Source: Dicyema japonicum
Lineage: Eukaryota; Dicyemida; Rhombozoa; Dicyemidae
Length of the DNA stretch: 64,000 bases
Direction: 5' to 3'
Assembly: GCA_011109175.1 (NCBI GenBank)
Contig: RDEW01000009.1
Location: 878,227 to 942,226, forward strand
Shown: one piece after another, positions 55,144 through 64,000 of the stretch
How the letters are laid out: each line of letters begins with the position of its first letter
How positions within the stretch are numbered: the stretch's first letter is position 1
Made by a program: the position numbers and the translations under genes
The notes under the pieces: model-generated
The model's database searches: none
Seen by the model: only the letters and a program-made list of their open reading frames with translations
Told to the model about the DNA's origin: nothing

Positions 55144-56755
55144 TAAATCCTGGTTCCTGTTAATTTTTATTTTATCAATCATAAATGAACTAAAATACTG
55201 ATTATAGGTTTTTTTGGAAAAAAATAACTACAATCGTAGTCAACAAACATAACCTTTCTTTCCCCGACAAATTTAAAAGTTTGCTTGTATTGACAACAGG
55301 ACCCATCAACAGTCTAAAACATTGAATTTAATCTTTGATCCAAATTCAGCAAAAGTTAACAATCGCTTACTCGGAATAAGGACCGATGGCTCTATTTGCG
55401 ACTTCTTGGATTGTGTTCAACATGCCCATGGAATAATGGAAAATGGCTGTTTACACAAACACTCACCTAGGACAATATTGGAGGGTCAAATTGTGGGTAA
55501 ATAGCGGAGAGTGACCTAGCATTGCTCTCAGGAATTTTGATTTTAGAAATCTTTCAATTAACTGAAGATCCTATCAAAATCAAAGACGCAATTCCCCTTT
55601 ATGATTTGTGTGGTAATGCGTGTCTCCTTCCCTTTTGATTTATTTATTAACCCCGGATACATCGAGAAAAAATTTAAAGTAAATAACTAATTAAGTGTAT
55701 TCAGTTTCCACTTCTACAGCAACAAAGTCCATCAGGAATCAACATAAAGGGTAAAAGTTGTAGAAACCCTCCAGTGGAGCGGGGAGAGCAAATGATCCTT
55801 TTTCGTGCCAGCCAGGAACTGGGCGCCACCTAGACAGATGGCTCACATGACGCCACTCTAATTGGAAGAGAGAGGAGGAACAGACAAGCAAACAGAAAAA
55901 TTCAACCAATTAGCCATGCAGCACCACATGGCGCCACGTGGTAGTAAAAAATTTTATTGTCCATTTTAAGGAGGTCCTATTTTTCCTTACTCTGACACGT
56001 TGTCTTGTGTCTGGCAAGATGTGGACAGCCGACAGATTAGAAGGTCTTCGACCAACTCAGGGTTCTTATTATGCTAGCAACTGTGGAGAGTGTTTATGAT
56101 GGTTAGGTAACTCTTGGTAGGGTTAAGATTGTCCAATTTATTGTTAGTATCCAAATTCTGTCGTTTACACTCCAGTAAAAGTAAATTCTTCATTCCTTAC
56201 AGCGAATCCCAACCCACAGAGCTTGGAACCTCCAGGAAGTAAGATTAACATTAAATTTTCCGTGTTGTTTTTCTATCCCGTTGGTTAATTTTGTCTCTTG
56301 AAGACATCCAAGGGATACTATGTATCTCGAAAGGTCTTCTCAAAGTTCTATTTTTTACTCCTGAAAAAAATACAAATTCTAAAGATTCTAAAAAATTAGT
56401 AATTATAGGAATTATGTTCTCTTTTCTAACACTAACAATCATCGATCTCATCACATTTGTTATTAAATGCCGAAATGTGATAAGACTAATGCAATATATT
56501 CCTGTTCTTTAACTGCTATTAATTTTATCGTTGTTTTTTTATTTTAAATGCTCTCATGTACTTTCATTATAAATTCGTAATTATCATTTTTAAAGTAGCT
56601 TTTTTTTGTTTTCTTTCTTAAGTAGTGTAGGTTTTCTCAATTTTCAACTTTTTTTCGTTATCGTGATTATGGGATACGCCCAGACAGCATCACTGTTTTT
56701 CTATTCTCTCTGGAACAATCTGAATTGCAATGTGGCACTGCATACACCTTTTTGC
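55144..56755. other. No gene recognised
   Basis: Short plus-strand frames (55,322-55,504; 56,291-56,512 with one hydrophobic helix LVIIGIMFSFLTLTIIDLIT) have no family signature. A locally G+C-richer patch at 55,770-55,960 with repeated GGCGCCA words has no coding frame. Confidence 0.35.
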
Positions 56756-57245
56756 AGTCATATTATAAGACAAAAATTGCCATTTTGAAGTTTTTTGAAT
56801 TGAATATTTGCCAAGAATATCCAAGGAGTTTTCTTATTTGTTTTCTGTGAAATCAGTCGAGTTGTAATATATCTTTCTTTGATGTTCCCAATTCTTATTG
56901 AGTCTTTCTTTTGCACACCGATTTTCAACTTAATGATGATTTTCTGAAAGCAAATTTTCCCGGCTTCGGTAGCGGCAACAGAAATAAGATCTTTTGTGGC
57001 TCTGTCATATGCCGTCAAGGCCAGTTTATTTTGGTCATACGCAGATCCCATGTAGCTGACTTGTGTTTTAAGGAAATTTATTTGATCACTTCCGCCGTAA
57101 GTGTCCGTACCACGCCACGAATGTTTCCGACCATAATTTTTTTGTTTATTTCCGCATTAAATTTCGCTTGTGCTTCTTGACATTGATGGAGTAAGCTATT
57201 CTCAATTGATATGTTTCCGAATGTAGTCGATAGGTTGATGGTTTT
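56756..57245 (-). mobile_element. Probable PRL element N-terminal fragment
   Basis: The minus strand begins at 57,245 with TINLSTTFGNISIENSLLHQ then AKFNAEINKKIMVGNIRGVV and RTLTAEVIK. The middle part resembles LKERVNRKLLEGDVRATLRV of PRL element 1, upstream of its RT. The following frame (57,051-56,758) is AYDRATKDLISVAATEAGKI then lysine-rich and has no clear counterpart. Low-copy and decayed. Confidence 0.4.
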
Positions 57246-58200
57246 CATACTTCAAATCGTTCTTCCTGATAACTGAGTTAAGATTTTTTTCCTTAAGTTT
57301 GTACCGAAAACAAATTGGGGAGTGACAAATCCAAACATCTCGAATGTCGTCCTCGATGGTCCCAATGATTACTTTGAAAAGTAAGAGGTGGCGACTAGTT
57401 TTGGGACTCTGGATGAACTGAATGATCCTCTAGGATACGAGTTAGTCAAGACGATGGAGGAGTCCATCAACATCTAATAGGTCGAATCCAGATAGAGAAA
57501 AGAGAATTCTCCCTTGCCAAGAGTTTTTAAGAACGACGGACATGTCCAGCAACAGAAGGATTTGGCCTTCTTCAGATTAATCTGTAGAAACTCAGATGCC
57601 AGTAATTTTTGCATTTGATCCCAACCTTCTTCTGGTTCGTTTAGCCACAGATTTGTTAGAAAAAGGCCATCCGATAAAGAAAGATTCCAATGGCTTGATT
57701 TTGGAGGTATTGTTTCTACAAGGCGAGTGACCACAACATGAGTAATTAACGATCAAAGTACGATCGTAATTTATGATTTAAATGATTTTGAAACTCTCAT
57801 TGTACTCCCTTTTGATGAAGTAGTCGAACGTGTCAAATAATTATCAATTTCCAAAGCAAAAATCGACGTATTTCAAGAATCTGGAGAGCCTTCTCCAAAT
57901 GAGAAAAGTACAACTGATCCATTGCTAAAGCCCGGTATGCTCAAATATGGTTAAATGGTAGCAATCTCTCGCAAGTCGACAAGTTAACAGGGTTAAAGTG
58001 CCTCAGATACTAAAAAAATTTTTATGGAGGTTATATAATCTAACTTGACCACATGAACAGGTTGAAACGGAAATTAAATTAATTCTACAATGAAGTTACG
58101 ATGTAATTCGAATTTTTTAATTTTTTCTATCCTCCAATTTTCTCTAAAATTGATAAATATCTCAACTTTCAATGGAAGATTCATTATGTCCCCAAATGAG
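57246..58200. other. No gene recognised
   Basis: A minus-strand frame at 57,734-57,474 (SKSFCCWTC-like text, GLFLTNLWLNEPEEGWDQMQ) may be another retroelement scrap. The remainder is AT-rich. Confidence 0.35.
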
Positions 58201-61098
58201 TTTCAATCAATGCTTAAAACAAGATAGATAGTTTTTTAATATTCAAATGCACGCAAAATGGATTCAAAACATTGAAAATATAAATTATGAAAACCCTGTT
58301 ATTAAAAATTAGAATATATTCTAGACAAAATGAACATAAGTGATCGTTTAGAAAAGAGACTTTATATCGAAATTGACTACAAAGAAAATGAAGAACTTGA
58401 TTTGAATGATTCGGAGAATATAAAACAAGAAATTGATAGTGAAGGACTCCTTGAAGAAAGCCAGAATGGAGTCACAATTAGCAAAGGTTTTCTAGCATTA
58501 AATAAATTAAAAAATTCAAAATCAAGAGAAATTCTTTAATATCGAAAATCTTGAGTCTATTGAAAAGCTTGGATCTTCAATGCGCCGAAAGAAACAACTC
58601 AAAACTTACAGATTTTTTGTTTATAAATAATTTTTTGGATTTACATTATTAATAGACAAAAAAATCAACAAGTCTCTCGAATAGGCCTAATTTTGCCGAT
58701 TCCCGAAATTGGCGGATTCGAGAGACTTTACAGTATTTGTATTTTTTAATAACAAAATATGTTGTTTCTAAAAAAAGAGGATTTAATTTATTTAATGAGA
58801 AATAATCAGTTATTTTGAACTCAGTAATATACCTTTTTCTTAGAATCTTTGAAATTTTTATTCTGAATTCATAGTATTCTTTGAGCACTTCATGGCAAGT
58901 ATTGAATAAAGATTTTTCAAGATTATTCATTATTATTGAATCTTTTAAACAAAACCCTTCAATTTCATCATTTCCATTATACAAAGTCCCATTATCTTTA
59001 ATTCCGTTTAATTAAGTTTTATTAACCCTTAAACATGTTTATCAATTAATTCAAATACCTTTTTTGAATTAATTTCACAACACATGTTCTCTGTTCGTAT
59101 AATTTCATCCAACAAGTGACAATCGTTGTTGTTGTTACTCGACTCTTCGCTTCTCCTACAAATGCCATTATTTGCCTCATATTAATCTTCAATAGAGTCG
59201 AATAGTATTCCTTAAAATCGACAAGATATATCACTTCATAAAAAACGTTGTTACAATATTTCTTGAAAGAGTTTATGATCTTCATATCTAAAGATTGAAG
59301 AAATGCTGTTGTATTTTTAGAAAATTTAAGAAATTATAAGTTTGAATATTCTTGAAATTTGTGGCACGGTGCATTATCCATAAGAATCAAAATTTTTCTG
59401 TTTTTTGGAACATTTCAAAGTTTATTTTTTGTAACCATTTATCAAAAATATCTGTCGTCATCAAAGCATTTTTAACGCAGTGTACTAAACCTAAAAATAT
59501 TTTATTTGAGTTATTGGTAAAAAAATGTAAAAATCATTCGAAATAATATTTATTAAAAAAATCACACTTAAAGAGAGAGTGTTCTAAATACAGAGGGAGC
59601 TTTAAGGCAGGCGTCGTACTTTACCTTGAAATAAAAAAAGTATTACAAACACGTTGGAGTCCAAGATAGTTTTCCGCTTTATTGATTTCGAAGGAGAACT
59701 TTTTATTTTTTTTATTAAGATTTAGATCAGTGTAGGATTGTCAGATGATTACAGCAAAACTAAATCTCCTTTAAATGTTATTGTAAATATGTATAAGTTT
59801 TAGAAATTGCTTTTGAAATTCGTTCCTTATTTTTTCCTGAGTTCTAATATATTTAACAATTGAAAAAATACAAAATTGTCATTAAATGAAAACTGATAGT
59901 ACACAAAAAACAACTTATAACGTATAATTTAAAAAAAATAAAAAATACCTAACGTTCCCGATATGTAGAGTAGTATGCACAGTCCTACTTTTACTTTTAG
60001 TCTAATATGTGCTATTGCTTTTCTGTTTTATTGTAGTAAGCTTCGGATTTTTTTGTTCAATTTCAGGAACCACTCTCCATACACACCTGGAGGATGAATC
60101 CAAAGATTCTGATAATCGTCTAGCAAGGTTTTTTGTATAATTTAAGTTTGATATTTGGGAAGGACTCGGGTATGCGGACCCCGTCCATATCGGAAATGCG
60201 CAGGAACGCAGTAGGAGCACCGAGAAAAAACGCGGAGACTGTTGAGGGAGGCTGGGATCACCTGAATTTTGTTTATTTTGGATTATGACGGTGGTTTTTT
60301 GATTCAAATATAATAATAAAGAGAGCAAATTTATTTAAAATTATTAATATCCAATTTTATCAAAATCCGGTAAAATTTGTGTCTAATTTCCAGGATAGTG
60401 AATAAACTGAATCCATTTGAAGACATGAATCTACTGCTGTCATGAATCTAATATACATTCTCGTTTACCCCTGAGATTTATTGAAAATCTTTGTTAGATA
60501 AATTCAGGAACACTATTAGATGCGTTTTGTTAGTAATTTAACTAATTTAAAGGTATTAAATTACTACTTGAATTTTTTAGTTTTGAGGATACAGAAAAAA
60601 TTCTTTTGATTCTAAATCAAGTTAAAATTTTAATGAATTCATTATATAAGGGTTTTAACAAAACTTATGAAGATTTTGTTTTAACAATTATTCAACAAAC
60701 AACTAAAAAATTAAATTATCCAAGGAAAATAGAATTACTAGAAAATCTATCAAAAGGAATTAACGAAAATGATTTCAAGAATAAATTTTCTGCTATAATT
60801 GGTTTACTTTTAAAATTATATCAAGAAACTATACGAGGAGTTACACCAGCAACTACAACAACGCCTACTATTCCTAATGATATGCCTAATACAGTAATTT
60901 GTGAAAAAGGTTTGATGCATTTTTAGATTCAGATCTTACTTTTAGTGGAATTGTTGAAAGCAATTTTGTTATAAAGACCAAAACATACAATGAAACGTCA
61001 TATATAAGTCAACAAGGGTATATAAAATATTTTTACGACAATAACATCATCTATATGCTAATAATGAAATATATGACTATTGAGGATATGATCCAAGA
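58201..61098. repeat. Duplicated block, copy 2
   Basis: Direct repeat of 51,676-54,512 with an unrelated centre (59,601-60,159). The small ORF at 58,330-58,539 (MNISDRLEKRLYIEIDYKEN, 69 residues, acidic) is open here but frameshifted by an extra A in copy 1 at 51,854. Distance between copies is about 6.5 kb. Confidence 0.9.
58640..59620 (-). pseudogene. Tigger-derived transposase fragment, copy 2
   Basis: Same content as copy 1: KNTTAFLQSLDMKIINSFKK with the third catalytic Asp, LKINMRQIMAFVGEAKSRVT, and the C-terminal frame from 58,984. The outer end AAAAAATGTAAAAATCATTC leads into GAGGGAGC words like those at 19.8 kb. The first catalytic Asp and DNA-binding region are deleted as in copy 1. 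Confidence 0.75.
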
Positions 61099-61100
61099 CT
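60560..61100 (+). pseudogene. Unknown conserved ORF in the duplicated block, copy 2
   Basis: Parallel to the ORF at 53,940-54,475: LMNSLYKGFNKTYEDFVLTI, NLSKGINENDFKNKFSAIIG, GVTPATTTTPTIPNDMPNTV, then after the same frame break near 60,905 the continuing TFSGIVESNFVIKTKTYNET. Upstream frames here carry an extra deletion. It diverges from copy 1 after GAGGATATGATCCAAGA at 61,098. Confidence 0.55.
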
Positions 61101-61235
61101 GTGTCAAAACTTATCACAAACTCTATGAATTTTAATGCAAGAGACTCGATAGTCTAGTCATTTCACTGTCTGAAAATTATGCTACTTCCCAACTTGTGGA
61201 ACTGGCATGCCGTGAGGACAGCCCACTGGAGTCTA

Positions 61236-61462
61236 ACGGAGAGATCATACAAAGAAACCTGTCAAAATTCACACAATATTGTCGACAATTCTGTCAAATC
61301 ATTAGTTTCCAAAATCACTGGGTAATTAAAATTATATTTTAGCATAATTTTGTGTTGATTAATGAATCAGAATTTGATCATTCAAGATGTCCAAGGGTTG
61401 TTGTGCAAACTGCAGCTCATGTTTCAGGCTGTGCTTTCCTTCAAAAATCAACGGAAGTAATA
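61236..61462 (+). pseudogene. Partial MMACHC copy
   Basis: About 205 bp match the MMACHC gene at 62,035-62,240: TCQNSHNIVDNSVKSLVSKI, a 21-nt intron-like stretch, then INESEFDHSRCPRVVVQTAA and HVSGCAFLQKSTE. One G is missing at the exon 2 end (ACTGGG instead of ACTGGGG before TAATT), which breaks the phase. The exon beyond the second intron is absent. So it is a tandem partial copy, roughly 780 bp upstream of the better one. Confidence 0.8.
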
Positions 61463-61528
61463 ATTAGAATAAATTTATTATTTTAAAATTATCATTATGG
61501 CATATTTGGTCGACATTAATTGCCACTT

Positions 61529-61592
61529 GTCCTTTTTGGATGAACATAACGTCGGATCCGACAGTCGTGGGTTCAAATCCGAAAGATGGACA
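61529..61592 (+). other. tRNA-like sequence with B box, probably a tRNA remnant
   Basis: GTCCTTTTTGGATGAACATA at the left, a perfect B box GGTTCAAATCC near 61,572, and GATGGAC at the right can form most of an acceptor stem (GTCC with GGAC). The anticodon arm is reduced to the palindrome GTCGGATCCGAC with no loop, and the T stem is mispaired. It resembles an arginine-type tRNA that has lost the anticodon loop, or a SINE head. Confidence 0.35.
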
Positions 61593-61778
61593 ACTAGTAT
61601 TTGACTTAATAAATCTAATTTAGAACATAGAACCACATAGCATTAAATTAGCGAATTTATCGACGATATTTTGCAAATAATCCGTCATTACGTAAAACTA
61701 CAGTAATTCACCATTTGTAGTTTATGAGATTGTATAAAACTTAACTTCCGGCAAATTGAATAACTAAAATACCTGAGG

Positions 61779-62332
61779 ATGAATTCCAATAAAATAGACA
61801 TAATTGATGTAATTTTGAAGGACATTTATAAACAGGTTGGTTATAGTACTGGATTAGAGTTGTATCCCTTCAAGGTTTTGTAGATATTGTGACTTAAAGA
61901 TTGAATGGTACAACCAAGTTGTTGATAATTATTACAAACTGCCTTATGAAGACAATAATCTAGCCTTCTGCCTTCTTACGGCACCAAGATTTTATGAAAA
62001 CACTCTAAAACCTACTTTTTACCAATCTTACAAAGAAAACTGTCAAAATTCACCCGATATTGTCGAGAATTCCGTCAAAACATTAGTTTCCAAAATCACT
62101 GGGGTAATTAAAATTATATTTAGAATAATTTTGTGCTGATTAATGAATCAGAATTTGATCATTCACGACGTCCAAGGGTTGTTGTGCAAACTGCAGCTCA
62201 TGTTTCAGGCTGTGCTTTCCTTCACAAATCAACGAAAGTTATTATGATCCTTAATATAAGAAGCTCATTGGTGTCTCAGTACATCCTAAATATGGACTTT
62301 TGATATTGTTTACAAGGAGCCTGTTAAAGTAA
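61779..62332 (+). CDS. MMACHC: MMACHC (CblC) homologue, four exons, C-terminal half missing
   Basis: MMACHC is the cytosolic B12 chaperone that removes the upper ligand of cobalamins. Exons: 61779-61874, 61900-62103, 62124-62237 and 62261-62332. Introns of 25, 20 and 23 nt, all GT..AG and all phase 0, give an open frame of 161 residues. Text follows the family: IIDVILKDIYKQVGYSTGLE, LYPFK|IEWYNQVVDNYYKLP, NNLAFCLLTAPRFYENTLKP, then EFDHSRRPRVVVQTAAHVSG and KKLIGVSVHPKYG, the counterpart of RISGVCIHPRFGG. Vertebrate MMACHC has about 280 residues and continues with the WFAIRGV and Trp-rich binding region. Here the frame turns to LLILFTRSLLK and stops where a LINE 3' end begins near 62,315. So the gene is probably truncated and inactive, or its 3' exons lie elsewhere. 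A broken partial copy lies just upstream. Confidence 0.85.
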
Positions 62333-62480
62333 TCACTGATTCGTATTCCGAACATTCTCTCTGTCAGCTTCGACCATGATGTTTTGTTGCGCACTAGTTA
62401 TCTTAGGTAGTCCAGGTCGTCCGCCATTTCCATTATAATATCAGATGCTGTCCACACCTTCGTAACGTAGTGAATCAGGT
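62315..62480 (-). mobile_element. LINE-R 3' end fragment
   Basis: On the minus strand MEMADDLDYLR followed by LVRNKTSWSKLTERM matches the EDLSSLRHLASDRMGWKGLI end of the LINE-R at 32.9 kb. It directly follows the last MMACHC coding sequence. Confidence 0.65.
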
Positions 62481-62526
62481 TTTGATGGACTGCAAATCCG
62501 AGACCAAACACTAATTAAAACCTGAA

Positions 62527-62820
62527 TTGTTAAAATTTGACAATTTTTCAATTGCAATCGATAAAACAGTCGGAGTTGTTGGAATTGCACAATTATCAAT
62601 TCTCGTTAGATTGATAATTGTTAGAGCCTGTGATTCAGATTTTAATATTTATGTAGAATTTCTCGAACTAGTACCAATGCACGATACTACTACAAGTAAA
62701 TATGTTTTTGTAAAACTACTACAAACTCTCTTTGACTATGGCTTTGATTTAAAGAAGCTTGTATTTTTGTGCTCCGATATGGTTGGGCGACATGCTGGCT
62801 TTGCTGCCAAATTGTGAGCT
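62527..62820 (+). pseudogene. hAT-family transposase fragment
   Basis: The frame reads FDNFSIAIDKTVGVVGIAQL, SILVRLI, FLELVPMHDTTTSKYVFVKL and LKKLVFLCSDMVGRHAGFAA. The ALDES/AIDKT.D..GIAQL, FLELVPMH.TTT and C.DG..AM.G..AG blocks belong to hAT transposases of the ZBED/GTF2IRD2-like group. The acidic DG is replaced by DM, and only this segment of about 95 codons remains. A different hAT piece lies at 16.9-17.4 kb. Confidence 0.75.
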
Positions 62821-63214
62821 GAAATAGAAAGTTAAATCCCTGGTCATCATTTGTTACTTTCGTTGTAATATTTATGGGTAAAATTAAAGATTTAAAAAAT
62901 GAAAAAAATACGATTGGTAATGTCACGAAGACAAAACATTCCCTCAAAAACCGACAGTTTAGTAAACTGCTGATATAAATAATCACTTCAACGACATTCA
63001 TTTTTATACTCCAATACGCTGGTTATCATCTCGATAGATTGCATAAAAAGAGCTAGTCTTTGAAAGGTGTATTACTGTATTTGGAGATAAATTCAAGTTC
63101 GCCCTACACAGAGGAGGAACTCAGAACCCCTCAAACGCCAAGAAACCACTTTTCTGACTTTTTCGTTAATTTTTAGACTTTTGTTTTATTGATATATATT
63201 ATATTTTATATATA
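62821..63214. other. No gene recognised
   Basis: AT-rich with a TATATA run near 63,190-63,220 that abuts the retroelement 3' end. No coding frame with a motif. Confidence 0.4.
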
Positions 63215-64000
63215 TATAATTGATTTTTAGGTTTTCCGCGGTCGAAGCAGCTGCTCCAGGTGTCTGAACCGATTTGAAAAGATTCGTGCTTGAAAATGTG
63301 TCAACACAAGTTGCGTCCTAGACTAATGATCTTCCGGATGTGTAAGGGAAAGGGGTCTTCCCGTAAGGTCTCGTTCCATCTCCTCGATCGAGACCCACTG
63401 GTTCAAGCTGTGACGGGAAGCCTGTAGCCTTCAAAGCTCTGACGATCACATCGTTCAGACGATAGATATTCCGGTTATCAACCTCCAACGCCGATCTTAG
63501 ACCGACACCCCCAAATCCAGAAGGAAGCTTACATTGCTTCCAACCAAGTTCGTCGAAGCGGACGTTAATTAGTGACTCAACAGTTTGTTTGAGAGATTTT
63601 TTTATCGAAAGTAGACTGTCGTATTGTTCGTACAGGGTGAACATCAAAGTAGATATAAAAGTTTTGGTAGTCCGATGTTGTTTCTCATCAGGAAGAAGGA
63701 TGTGTAAGAGTCGAGACAATCTTTTCGCGAAGTGTGTTAATTTTTCATTTTTGGAAAGTAGATGGTTCTTGAGTTTTTCTTCGCTGAGTGACATCCGAAG
63801 ATATATAATTTATCATTCTCAGAATTCCAGGAATCAGTTCGTTAAAAGACTCCATGATAGGGAGTAAGTCGGTGTTTGAATATGAGACATTTATTAGCTC
63901 TGATTTGATAACATTGATGTCCAAGCCCGAGTGGTTAAAGCGGGTAACGCTTTACGTAATGAATTGTATGTTTCCTTTAATGACACCGTACAGCTTCCGA
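63215..64000 (-). mobile_element. PRL element 3, internally deleted and cut by the window edge
   Basis: Minus-strand frame 63,794-63,318 matches element 1 closely (SLSEEKLKNHLLSKNEKLTH, FDELGWKQCKLPSGFGGVGL, LKATGFPSQLEPVGLDRGDG). The RT-end text EV is joined directly to the nuclease start NDVIVRALKATGF: the 443 bp equivalent to 23,551-23,993 of element 1 are missing at ATCGTTCAGA/CGATAGATAT, including the Cys/His knuckle. The PDG motif reads RPYGKT here, so the nuclease is probably inactive. The copy continues into RT sequence to the window end. Confidence 0.85.

Noticed and set aside
55770-55960. CpG-island-like promoter
   Set aside because: The patch is only locally richer in G+C, is short, and is not followed by a recognisable gene.
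61324-61344. Alternative functional exon pair of MMACHC in the upstream copy
   Set aside because: The missing G at the junction puts the downstream exon out of phase and the flanking exons are absent, so it is a partial copy.
1-64000. Bacterial or phage origin of any segment
   Set aside because: No ribosome-binding-site-spaced operons were seen; the coding segments recognised are eukaryotic genes with introns or eukaryotic transposons.

Overview
The window looks like a nuclear scaffold of a small, AT-rich metazoan genome crowded with transposons. Its clearest signature is splicing. Wherever a conserved protein can be reconstructed, the reading frame is restored only by removing GT..AG introns of about 20-31 nt. 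I placed such introns by hand in a DMAP1/SWC4 gene, a CDK12/13-type kinase, an SS18-type chromatin protein, ribosomal protein L38, an MMACHC (CblC) homologue and the EF-hand/GAS2 end of a spectraplakin. Animal-specific proteins, the standard code and introns this short fit a dicyemid mesozoan best, or another extremely reduced animal. That assignment is inference; no rRNA or mitochondrial marker is present.

Layout: 0.8-4.6 kb holds three decayed APE-type LINE copies, one split by a tRNA-derived SINE. 5.0-8.4 kb is a compact tail-to-tail pair, DMAP1 (+) and the CDK12-like kinase (-), with 115 bp between stop codons. 8.6-11.9 kb is retroelement and transposase debris. RPL38 (-) lies at 12.3-12.5 kb, followed by a Tigger/pogo element, LINE relics, SS18 (+) at 15.4-16.0 kb, then hAT, LINE and integrase fragments to 20.6 kb. 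At 23.0-27.7 kb two related retroelements lie head to tail; one carries an N-terminal PHD finger, a reverse transcriptase and a C-terminal restriction-like endonuclease. From 28.1 to 38.2 kb the minus strand carries a large multi-exon cytoskeletal gene or gene group (spectrin-like repeats, then EF-hand and GAS2). One of its introns has been expanded to 2.5 kb by a LINE on the opposite strand. 38.5-41.3 kb is a three-level nest: a SINE in the terminal repeat of a Tigger element, itself in a LINE. 41.5-51 kb is mostly decayed repeats. 51.7-54.5 and 58.2-61.1 kb are two copies of a roughly 2.8 kb duplicated block; the first appears to sit inside a possible small membrane-protein gene. The end of the window holds an MMACHC homologue cut short by a LINE end, a broken partial MMACHC copy upstream, a hAT fragment and a third PHD/RT-type element.

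Functionally the host genes are housekeeping: chromatin remodelling (DMAP1, SS18), transcription elongation (CDK12/13), translation (RPL38), cobalamin processing (MMACHC) and cytoskeletal cross-linking (spectraplakin). There is no sign of operons. Family labels used here are mine: LINE-J = jockey/CR1-like APE element; LINE-R = RTE/BovB-like APE element; LINE-4 = R4-like element with a nuclease domain; PRL = PHD-RT-restriction-like-endonuclease element. All functional names rest on reading motifs by eye, not on database searches.
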